From contig JAPFFF010000079.1 of assembly GCA_039105265.1 (NCBI GenBank), positions 62,001 to 126,000 on the forward strand: DNA of 64,000 nt. The letters run 5' to 3'. Below are positions 18,245-27,159 of the stretch, one piece after another; position 1 is the stretch's first letter, and each line of letters begins with the position of its first letter. Position numbers and translations under genes: made by a program. A model generated the notes under the pieces. That model did no database searches, was not told the DNA's origin, and saw only the letters and a program-made list of their open reading frames with translations. Source of the DNA: Tritrichomonas musculus. Lineage: Eukaryota; Parabasalia; Tritrichomonadida; Tritrichomonadidae.

Positions 18245-19345
18245 TTACTTTGATGGTTGAATGCTTTTCTGATAAATGATTAATTGATTTGGTGTTAATT
18301 CAAAACCTTTTTGAACCAAATCTTGGATATATGACAGTTCATATCCTCTGACTTTGATGCATTTTTCAACATCAAATCCCATTTGTTCAGTGATTTGACC
18401 ATTTTTAAATTGAATTTGGACAAACATTCCTGCAGATTTGAATTCAGCCCGGCAGTTTGGTTGATAACACATTTGATGTAAAGCTTAATAATTTTTCAAT
18501 ATTTGATTTGCTGCAGGTGAGAGGCCAAATATGGTCTTAAATTTTGAATGGAACCTCTTTGTTCCTCCGAAAATTGCCAAATCAAGTGGCGGCAATTGAT
18601 CGGAGGAGTGATCTTCTAAATAGTGAACAACGATGTTTTCTTTTTCTAAGTCTATCTGATTAAATGCTAATTTATGAGCTGCTAGTCCATCAGTGATTAT
18701 CACCATTTTGCCGAAGTATTTATGCTTTTCTCTTTGAATGTGAAATTCAGGGATAAAAACTTCATTTAACCATAAAAGAAATGAGCGTGTATTTACGAAG
18801 CCGGAATCAGTTCCAACAATTTGAACGGTATTTTTAGAAATATAATTAAACAAATTAATATCAATGGTGGACCTTTCTTCAATTGTAAATTGTGGATGGC
18901 AAAACAATCCAATAGGAGAAATGCAAGCAATGCATGATGCGCGTTTCCCTGCTTGCTCAATTGGATAATATGCTTCATTCTTGTCATAATTGCTGGGAAC
19001 AATTACAATTTTTTGGACCGCATCACCAAATTCTGTTTGTCCCATCTTATCTATACTAACACAAAAATGAGGTGGGACACCTTGGATAGCTCTTCTTAAT
19101 TCCAGAAGATTGTCCTCGATTTGTTGAATGGTTACATTCATCCTATCGCTTTCTACAGTTTTGGCATTACAAAATCAAAAAAAATTCATGAAGCTTATTA
19201 TATATAAGATTTCTGAGTGTATCTCGAAGTAACATTTTACCATATTTTTCATATATGAATGTTTGTATATCTTCATAGGTTGGATATTCAGGAGGATATT
19301 TTGAATATAACGAACCTTGTTTTACCAAAAACCATTCCTATTCTA
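18245..19345 (-). pseudogene. pogo/Tc1-mariner-type DDE transposase, decayed copy
   Basis: A minus-strand DNA transposase remnant. An N-terminal helix-turn-helix-like part (YPTYEDIQTFIYEKYGKM) is readable at about 19340-19190. The catalytic part is an open frame of 218 codons (19141-18485) with DDE landmarks: first Asp in CVSIDKMGQTEF, second in VIITDGLAAHK, third in LPPLDLAIFGGTKRF. The last two Asp have 35 residues between them, so DD35D as in pogo relatives. A TAA (18487-18485) then interrupts the frame, which continues in the same register for another 75 codons (18472-18245). A frame change near 19175, in a poly-T run, separates the N-terminal part. The element is therefore inactive but not very old. 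I did not find its terminal repeats. Confidence 0.7.
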
Positions 19346-19597
19346 TTATAAGAGACAATGATTTTATAATTTCTGAGGTAGTAACATAGTATTCCTACTT
19401 GGTCTGTGAAGGTTGCTGCTTTTTAAAAAAAGATATCATTTACTGCATGATTAAAAGCAAACTTTTCATCATTGCTTTATGAATGTAATTCAGATATAAT
19501 TTGTAGCGGAGGTAACATTTTGGAAAGTGTCATTTATGTCTTATTACTAAAACGCAAAATTAAAAATAATGGGCAGGAATTATAAATTTTTATTGTC

Positions 19598-20032
19598 TTA
19601 TATAATTACTTTTATGCTTGGTATAATTTTGAATGTTTCTGAAACTAGATGTATTTTAATAAGAGTAATTGTATCGTGATGCTTGCATATCTGATTCCAA
19701 AGTGATGTTGTGTTCTGGTTTGTTCCTTTGTTTTCAACATTTAGAACAAGTTGTTGTGATTTCTCAAAATTCTGATCATTGTCAAAGTTATGTTCATATT
19801 TGCCATCTTTTACTTTGCTGTAATCAATTGTTACTACAATTGGCTCTGGTGTTGGACTTGTGATTTTTTTTCAACAACCAAAGGTTCATTACATTCAGCA
19901 CACATATCTGATGTTCCATATCACAAACAAGACAGCCTTCTACATTGAATGGTATGCATGTGTGATAATAATGCGAAATTGGATACTCATCATAACAATA
20001 ACCTTCTTTACATTCTTCCCATTTATCTTTAA
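19598..20032 (-). pseudogene. fragment of a cysteine-rich surface-protein-like gene
   Basis: On the minus strand 20032-19598 reads as coding in two frames. The first part, KWEECKEGYCYDEYP then CLVCDMEHQ, is cysteine-rich like the furin/GFR-type repeats of trichomonad surface proteins. After a frame change near 19900 an open stretch of about 85 codons (IVVTIDYSKVKDGKYEHN) runs to TAA at 19598-19600. The fragment ends where the plus-strand transposase remnant begins, so the transposon probably inserted into or next to a surface-protein gene. The family is not identifiable with certainty. Confidence 0.35.
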
Positions 20033-20040
20033 TTCAAGAA

Positions 20041-21090
20041 GAAAAGTTTTATTTCAGAGAATAGATGATTATCACAGCAAGCAAATCAATCCTACTTTAT
20101 ACGATATGCAACAGTTTATTTTAACAAAACTAAAAAAATCATTATCACCAGATACTTTACTTAAGCATTTAATTGATTCTGTATTATATAGATTAACAAA
20201 GGGAGAATCAATAGATTGAAAAAGATATTTTTTTAACAAAATGATGTAGATATTTTTTTTCAGAATTTGAAGACTCTTGTTGATGAATATCCAGCTTCTT
20301 TGGCATTTAATATGGACGAAGCTGGACAGGATGAGTTTGTCGATAATCACTCGATGAATGTAATTGTCTCATTATCAGATGCATCGACTAAAATTCCTCT
20401 TAGACGAAAATACAAGAGATCTACTTTGGTCTATTGCATTTATACTGATGGGACTGCTTTGAAACCATAGCTCATCATCCAGCTCAAGACACTATATAGT
20501 ATCCTTCTGAAAAAGCTAACATGCAATAATGTCAGTATTAAGTTCCAAGTAAAATGGCTCTATCTTTCTGAAATCTTTCACAAACGCAAAGGGGCTCTAG
20601 ATGCTAATGATATTAATGATAGAATTAAGCAAATAAATTTTGATGCTAAAAAAATGATAATTATTTCCTTCAGTTTAAAAGGAATTATTCTACTCACAAG
20701 GAAACCTATAAAGCCAATCAATGAATTCAGAATTTTTCATAAATAATTACATTAAACAATTAGAAGCAAAAACCCATGCCATATAAATCAAGAAAAGGAA
20801 AAAAACATTATATATTCACTTTGACAATGTTCCTTCATTTTCATCCAATGCAGTGAAAAATATCTTCCACATCCTCCATACACACCGGTTCTCACTCTTT
20901 GAGATATCGAACTTTTGGATACAATAAAAGATTTTTTTTAGCATTATCCATCGAGTCTGAAGTTGAATTTATTGATGCAATAGTAAATTTTTTCAATACA
21001 CATCAACAAAATTCTTATGAAAACATTTTCAATTCCTGGATTGAAAGGCTTCATAAAAACATCAAAACAAATGGAGACTACTTTGACTAA
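20041..21090 (+). pseudogene. Tc1/mariner-pogo-type transposase, heavily decayed
   Basis: A plus-strand transposase remnant, head-to-head with the 18-19 kb copy. Readable pieces in order: an HTH-like part (NPTLYDMQQFILTKLKKS, 20090-20150), the first catalytic block NMDEAGQDEF at 20311-20340, a block ending CIYTDGTAL (20436-20462), a HPPYTP motif near 20872, and the C-terminal LFGYN-type segment ending WIERLHKNIKTNGDYFD (stop at 21088-21090). HPPYTP and the final W...GDY are mariner hallmarks, while the N-terminal part matches the minus-strand copy. Several stops and frame changes make it clearly older than that copy. Confidence 0.6.
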
Positions 21091-21107
21091 ACCATAATTT
21101 TAATTTA

Positions 21108-22347
21108 AGGGGGACCTTTCTGAGGAAAACGATCAAGGCTAATTGTTTACGGTTTAGGTTAAATATCCATTTTTTTTATTTTCATTACACTCACCGAAGC
21201 TCATCATTTTTTTTGATTTTTAGAGAGATTACAAGGATTTTATCAAAATACGAATTCAATAGTTATGATTTTTTCAAGATTTTTTTTTGTTGAATTTGAT
21301 CGATTATATCATATATGCTATAAAATAGCAATACAATACTTAAGATATTATAAATCAATTTTATACATCTTTACATATATTATTTACTTCAATTCCACTA
21401 TTCTCTTCTCATCTTTTTTTGGAAAAAAAATGATTTCTTTTATTAACATGCAATTCCACTATTTTTTCTGGAAAAAAACAGTTTATCGGTTTTTTATATT
21501 GATAAAAAAGATTTTATAGCTTTGTTCTCAAAGAGGGTTTGCAATGATTTTTTCATATTTTAAAAGACAACTGTAAAACAAATTGGAATTCAATAAGCAT
21601 TCCAGAAAAATAATGCTTTTATGAGTAATGAAACGACTCAATTTTGTATCATTTTGATTTTTCTAAAAAAAAAAAAAAAAAGCAAATCAACACCTATTAT
21701 ATATAAAATTGAAAATAAATATATAAAAACTGGTAATAATTCATTATCTTTTTTAAATTAACTGATATGATTATTTATGATAAAAATTTAAGTAAATTAT
21801 AAATCAGAATTATAATTGATCAAAAAAACAAGTTTTTTCTCTTGTTAAGGTATTTAATTGATCATTATTATTGTGAATATTGATAAATAACCAGTTTTTT
21901 CTTATTGCTTTATGCTTAAAAATATGTTTTTTTCTAAATTATAACAACAAAAGAAAATTTAAAAATGAAATAACTCATTTCAGGATATCTAAGTCAAATT
22001 ATTAATTCAATAAATATAGAGAATGTACCATAACTTAAAACTTGACGGTGGCAATTTTTTGGTTTAATTATCATTAAGTTTATTATTTAATAAATTATTA
22101 AAAAAAATGAAAATATTTATGATTTTTTTGATTTTTTTCAATTGCATTAATTTTTTTTAACATTTTGCCACCGTCAAGTTTTAAGTTTTTTGAATACAGT
22201 ATTGATAAAACAAAAAGCAAACATCGATTTGATTTCTATCTTTAGTTATTTCCTTTTTAAAATTGAATGAAAATTTGAGGGAAAACGATTATATCAAAGT
22301 GAAACAATGATCGTTAAAAAAAATAGTAAACGGGGAAAGGTCCCCCC
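21108..22347. mobile_element. TA-flanked TIR element, non-autonomous (1.24 kb)
   Basis: The ends are AGGGGGACCTTTC (21108-21120) and GAAAGGTCCCCCC (22335-22347). They are inverted copies with one mismatch, each flanked by TA, the Tc1/mariner/pogo target duplication. The interior has no credible transposase frame and contains a second TIR element (22032-22187). It lies 18 bases after the decayed mariner-type transposase. Confidence 0.6.
22032..22187. mobile_element. 156-bp MITE nested in the 1.24-kb element
   Basis: Perfect 23-bp inverted repeats at 22032-22054 and 22165-22187 enclose 110 bases of AT-rich DNA. The key part of each arm is CTTGACGGTGGC and its complement. The perfect arms suggest a recent insertion. 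No clear target duplication was seen. Confidence 0.6.
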
Positions 22348-22499
22348 TAAAATATATGGGTTTACTTGTTTTCATTATATTGATTTTTTCATCATCAGGT
22401 GATTTTTGAGATCATAAAAAATTATATTTATTAACTGAATCATCATTTCTACTTTATCTAAAAAGTAGGAGTTACAAACTTTTTGAATGATTTACACAT

Positions 22500-22661
22500 A
22501 GGCTTGTTATATCTCGATAATCGATATCAATTATCTGTACGTTTTTTGATATTGATAACAAAATTATTAATTAGATAATCGATCTCAATATTTGATATCG
22601 AGAAAAAAAATTTGAATTATCTAGGTATCACTTTTTGAGTTTTGTAAAATACTCAAAAAGT
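22500..22661. repeat. palindrome-rich tract with an 11-bp hairpin
   Basis: TCGATATCAA-type words repeat in both orientations at 22515-22605. A perfect hairpin ACTTTTTGAGT / ACTCAAAAAGT lies at 22630-22640 and 22651-22661 with a 10-base loop. Confidence 0.4.
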
Positions 22662-23201
22662 TATAAAACGTATTTTGGCTATTTAATATTTTGCTTTTAT
22701 TTCCTTTAATATTTTATATCTCAAGTAAATAACTTTGTTTAAAAACAAACATATGTTGACATGGTTGTATCGACACTGAGTTTTTAACTCCAATTTGACT
22801 TGTGAAATATCTATTGTGAAGAAAAAAACGTTTTGACTTCACAAATAATTCAGAAAGTTATTTATCCATTTATTTTTCAGCTCATATCAGATCCCCAAAT
22901 AGATTTGAAAATAATATGTCAAATACAATTAAACTTTATAACATAAATAGAAACGATAATAGTATAAAAAATAATTATCGAAAAACACGTTATTTACATA
23001 TAAATGAGATAAAAAACACGTTATTTTAGATAAAATAAAATTCAAAAAAAATTAACAAATAAGTTTTTACCAAAAAAATCAATCTCATAACTATCACCAA
23101 TTTCGTAATGCTGAATAATCTTTTTGATCTTTTCTCAAATTTCAAAGATCAATCAAAAGCTTCAAACAAAAATTGACGGTTCTAAATTTGTGTAAATACT
23201 A

Positions 23202-23564
23202 AACGGTATTGCGATCGGATGTAAAGTGTCAAAAGATTTTAAAAAATGTAAAAATCAAAACAAACCAAATATATAAATAGAGCACATTATACATAATAAC
23301 TTATTAAAATATTGGAAGGATTTTCTACTTTGATTTGGTAATTTATGTTGATTAAATTTGAATGAAAATCTCATTTTATCCATTCAAAAAACATTTTTTT
23401 CATATGGCATGTCAATAAAATTTAAAATTTACTTCCAAATTTCATTAAAGAATTTGATTTTATATTATATAAAATTAACTGTTATATAATTTTTTTAAGC
23501 ATTTCCAGGTTATTTAATTTTACTCTCAATTTTTTGACACTTTACATCCGATCACAGTACCGTT
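23202..23564. mobile_element. 363-bp MITE
   Basis: 33-bp inverted repeats at 23202-23234 and 23532-23564 have two mismatches. The shared core is GATCGGATGTAAAGTGTC. The interior is AT-only with no frame. TA lies next to the left arm and one base inside the right edge, so the exact target duplication is uncertain. Confidence 0.6.
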
Positions 23565-23998
23565 AAACACTACTTCGATCTTTGAAATGCATAAAGTGAT
23601 TAAAAAAAGAATTTGATAAATAAATATTTTGTTGATATTATTTGAAAAAAACTTATAAATCAACCACCTCATATTTAAAAGTAAATTATAAAAAAGAAAA
23701 AATGCAAATTAAATTATTTAGAAGCATATATGAAATAATAATGTATCATAAAAAACTTAATGAAATTGAGGGAAATTGTGAAAATAAAATTTATCAAAAG
23801 GTCAATATGTAATAATCAAAAGTGATTTTGAATAAAATTGAAAATTTGAAAGAATTATTTGCTTCACCAATTTTTTGGATTTTCGGAAAATCAAATGATT
23901 ACCCACATTTATTCAATATTAAGCAAAAAAATAAGTTCATATCAAAATAGATATAATTAAATGGGCTATTTATTATTATACTCCATCAATGGATAAGT

Positions 23999-24421
23999 TT
24001 ATTTGACGTTGTCTTGTGCAAAGCTTGGGGCATTAGAATGAATTGGTTTCCTCATCTTTTCAGAATCTGATTGTGGTTTGCCACCTGCACCACCAGCAGC
24101 TGGTGTTGTTCTCTTTGATTCAACACCAGCCTTGCCAAATGAAGGGGTCTGGTCCTTGATTGGCTTTCTCATCTTTTCTGAATCAGACTTTGGCTTTCCT
24201 GCTGAAGCTGTGGTTGTTGTTGTTCTCTTTGATTCAACACCAGCCTTGCCAAATGAAGGGGTCTGGTCCTTGATTGGCTTTCTCATCTTTTCTGAATCAG
24301 ACTTTGGCTTTCCTGCTGAAGCTGTGGTTGTTGTTGTTGTTCTCTTTGATTCAACACCAGCTCTGCCGAATGAAGGTGTTTGATCCTTGATTGGCTTTCT
24401 CATACGTTCTGCGTCAGACAT
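23999..24421 (-). CDS. four-repeat basic protein, unknown
   Basis: A 140-residue protein made of four copies of a 38-40-residue unit. The conserved part is MRKPIKDQTPSFG, followed by KAGVESKR and a Thr/Ala/Gly linker; the last unit is shortened and altered (MRKPIHSNAPSFA). At the DNA level the middle units are nearly identical, with starts spaced 114 and 117 bases apart (24111, 24225, 24342), so they arose by recent tandem duplication or are being homogenised. The sequence is hydrophilic and probably disordered. Short repeated basic motifs with linkers of this kind often bind filaments (actin, microtubules), but there is no LKKT or WH2 signature, so no function is claimed. Confidence 0.6.
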   Translation of the reverse strand: MSDAERMRKPIKDQTPSFGRAGVESKRTTTTTTASAGKPKSDSEKMRKPIKDQTPSFGKAGVESKRTTTTTASAGKPKSDSEKMRKPIKDQTPSFGKAGVESKRTTPAAGGAGGKPQSDSEKMRKPIHSNAPSFAQDNVK

Positions 24422-24968
24422 TTTAATAAAAGTGAAATTTTTTTTAATTCAAATAATTATTATAGGTTTTTGTGAACAAAACAATTTGGAATAAAATATA
24501 CGTTAAGTGATTTGCCACTTTTTGTGATAAAATTTCATAAGATGTGAACACAATATAATCAATATTTTCACATCACCTCACATTCGATATAAAAATCAAT
24601 CAATTTTTCTATTTTATCTCAAAATCTATTCGGCCATTTATAATTAATTAATAAACGAAATTTATCAGTAAAACAATTTTATAAATTTATCTTTCCCCCG
24701 AAGTTAATGTTTATTAAACCAATTTATGCTCGTTTGCTAACAACTTATCAATCAATGAATAATGCCTTATTTATATAATACATATAGAATAGAAAAAAGG
24801 ATAAACAGAAGAAAGCTAATTAAACTAAAAAGCAAAAACAAAACCATTTTAATAGATAGTTAAATCAAAATTGTCTAACTTTTGATGACCTGCTTAGATT
24901 GTAATTACATTGTTTTTTCCCTGAGATCTTTTAAAAAAAGAACTTAGCTGATTTATTTTAACAATCAG
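24422..24968. other. spacer
   Basis: AT-rich leader of the repeat-protein gene and 3' flank of the next minus-strand gene. Nothing further recognised. Confidence 0.35.
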
Positions 24969-25238
24969 TTATTGACGATAAGTTTGATGAAAATTATTAT
25001 CATCTGGTATTTTTTCGGCAATTAATTCTTTAAGGTGTGAAATTTGATCAAGCTTTTGAGATATTTTCTGATGGTACTTTTCCTCTAAGGCTATCTCTTT
25101 TTCTAATTCGTTTTGTAAAATCTGAAGTTCTTCGTATTTGGCTTTGTATTCTGTTTTTCTCCATTCTTCTACTCCCATGATAATTTCTTTCGATCTTGCA
25201 ATTGAGCATTGCAATTCATTTTCATTTAAATTACTCAT
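24969..25238 (-). CDS. 89-residue coiled-coil protein, unknown
   Basis: Begins MSNLNENELQCSIARSK at the ATG 25238-25236; the frame upstream has no other ATG before its stop. Residues about 20-78 are one continuous charged helix (YEELQILQNELEKEIALEEK) that should form a coiled coil, and the end is polar. Size and shape fit small subunits of larger complexes (prefoldin-like, kinetochore or Mediator), none of which I can choose. It is divergent from the PP2A scaffold gene with 123 bases between ATGs, so the two may share a promoter. Confidence 0.55.
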   Translation of the reverse strand: MSNLNENELQCSIARSKEIIMGVEEWRKTEYKAKYEELQILQNELEKEIALEEKYHQKISQKLDQISHLKELIAEKIPDDNNFHQTYRQ

Positions 25239-25361
25239 CTCAAGCCCTCTCTTTTCTATAAAATTTCTATTCAATTTTATATAATAAACGGAATTTTTTC
25301 TGTGTTCAAATGAAATTTTGTTTGAACAAATTAATTCTTAAAAAAAGTTATTAAATTTAAT

Positions 25362-27101
25362 ATGGAAAAATCTCAAATCGATTCCCAAGCAATTTTAAGC
25401 CTATTTACAGAAGATATAAAAACAAATTCAATACATGAACGTCTTTTTACAGCAGGAAATATGTGGCTTGTTGCTGCTGCTCTTGGCCCAGAAAAAACTC
25501 GATCCGAATTAATTCCATTTTTAATGCAAGATAACCATTTCGAAGGAGAGATTAAAGCAATTATAGCTGAACAACTTGGTGATTTTGTTAAATATGTTGG
25601 CGGCCCTCAATACGCTGCCTGCATTATTAACCCTTTGAAAAACCTAATTGATAGTGATGAAGTTTTTGTTCGAGAAAAAGCAATTGAATCATTAGCTATT
25701 GTGTGCTCAAGTGTTCCTGTTTCATCCCGTGATACTATTATAACAAACCTCCTAACTCAACTTTTCCAAGCACCATACATCACATCTCGTATTGCAGGAT
25801 GTTCATTATTACCAAAGGTTTACGAGATGGTTACAGATCAGAACAAAGCAAAGCTTCGTCGAGGTTTTATTGCATGCACAAGATTTGAAACACCAATTGT
25901 CCGTCGAGCTGCTCTTCATGCTGTTCAAGTTTTAACAAGCATTCTCAATCAAAATGTCGTACTTAGTGAAATTGTTAGGCAAGTTCTAACAGAACGTCTT
26001 AATGATGATGACGAAAGCATTCGTGTAATGATCCCAGATTGTCTCCCAGCAGTAGTTGCAAAAATAGCAAATACAGAGCGACATTCAGTTCTAGTACCAT
26101 TAGCACGTGCGTTAACAAAAGATAGTTCATGGCGAGTTCGTGCCAATCTAGCTAAAACTTTACCACAAATTGTTCCATATTTTGCAGCAGATCTTGTTAG
26201 TAGTGATATTGGTGCAATTATTCTTTTTTTACTTCGTGATTTCGATCCAGAAGTTAAAACAGCCGCATGTGGATGTTGCAAACAAATCGTTGACGTTCTT
26301 GTTAAAGTTCCTACTTACTTTAATGATGTGGTTTTACCAGAAATTATCACACTTTCAATGGATAAGTTTGAACAAGTTCGCGAAGAAGTGGCAGCTGACA
26401 TTTTAGCATTTGCTCGTGTGACAGGCGAATCTGTTGCACGTGAAAGACTTTATCCAATACTTTGCGCACTTATTGAAGATGAAAACCGTGATGTTGTTAT
26501 TGCAGCGTTAAAAAATATGGGATCCAATTTCACAATGATTGATTCATATTCCGTTACTCAGGTTGTTTTACCGAATTTAATTGAAATCGCTACAAAGAAA
26601 GACTTTAGGGTTGAAATGGAAATCATCGATCTTTTGGAACTTTTCCTTCCTTATGTAACTCCCGAAGCTATTCCAAAACAAATCATTCCACTCATCCGCG
26701 AATGGCTCAGAGACATTGCTTTTGCAGTTCGTGAAGAAATTTGCAAATCATTACCTGGAATTATCTCTGTAATTAATAATCCAGAAATTACTGAAATGAT
26801 TCTTGAACTTTTGGTATCTTTAATTTATGATCCAACATATTCAATAAGGCAATCAGCTTTAATGGCTATTTATTACATTTCTGATGTTCTTTCAAATGAT
26901 GAAAACACGGAAAAAGTTCTTCCTTCTGTGATTTTGATGTCGTCAGACCCAATTCCAAACGTAAGAATCTTATGCGCTAAAGTTTTAGTGAAACTGAAGA
27001 AATGCGTCAATACAAAAGGAATTTCACAGATCAACCTATCATTAAAGTTATTGAGAAAGGATTCTGATAAGGATGTTAAGTACTTTGCCACAAATTCCTA
27101 A
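25362..27101 (+). CDS. PPP2R1: PP2A regulatory scaffold subunit A
   Basis: A 579-residue all-HEAT-repeat protein, near the 589 of human PP2A-A. The repeats run end to end, with typical intra-repeat motifs such as VREKAIESLAIV, DSSWRVRANLAKTLP and DPEVKTAACGC. The last is close to the human DCEAEVRAAASHK-type repeat. Human PP2A-A has 15 repeats: the N-terminal ones bind regulatory B subunits and 11-15 hold the catalytic subunit. The same layout is expected here. The protein has no signal peptide or extra domain. A 2-kb TIR element sits about 60 bases after the stop, so it may affect the 3' end of this mRNA. Confidence 0.9.
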   Translation: MEKSQIDSQAILSLFTEDIKTNSIHERLFTAGNMWLVAAALGPEKTRSELIPFLMQDNHFEGEIKAIIAEQLGDFVKYVGGPQYAACIINPLKNLIDSDEVFVREKAIESLAIVCSSVPVSSRDTIITNLLTQLFQAPYITSRIAGCSLLPKVYEMVTDQNKAKLRRGFIACTRFETPIVRRAALHAVQVLTSILNQNVVLSEIVRQVLTERLNDDDESIRVMIPDCLPAVVAKIANTERHSVLVPLARALTKDSSWRVRANLAKTLPQIVPYFAADLVSSDIGAIILFLLRDFDPEVKTAACGCCKQIVDVLVKVPTYFNDVVLPEIITLSMDKFEQVREEVAADILAFARVTGESVARERLYPILCALIEDENRDVVIAALKNMGSNFTMIDSYSVTQVVLPNLIEIATKKDFRVEMEIIDLLELFLPYVTPEAIPKQIIPLIREWLRDIAFAVREEICKSLPGIISVINNPEITEMILELLVSLIYDPTYSIRQSALMAIYYISDVLSNDENTEKVLPSVILMSSDPIPNVRILCAKVLVKLKKCVNTKGISQINLSLKLLRKDSDKDVKYFATNS

Positions 27102-27159
27102 TTATTATTTGATTTTATTTATGTGTTTTTTTGTTGTATATATGTTTTTATTGGCTAAA

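Noticed and set aside
24078-24383. Plus-strand repeat frame opposite the four-repeat protein
   Set aside because: It mirrors the tandem repeats of the minus-strand gene. The minus-strand version starts with ATG and has a coding-like composition.
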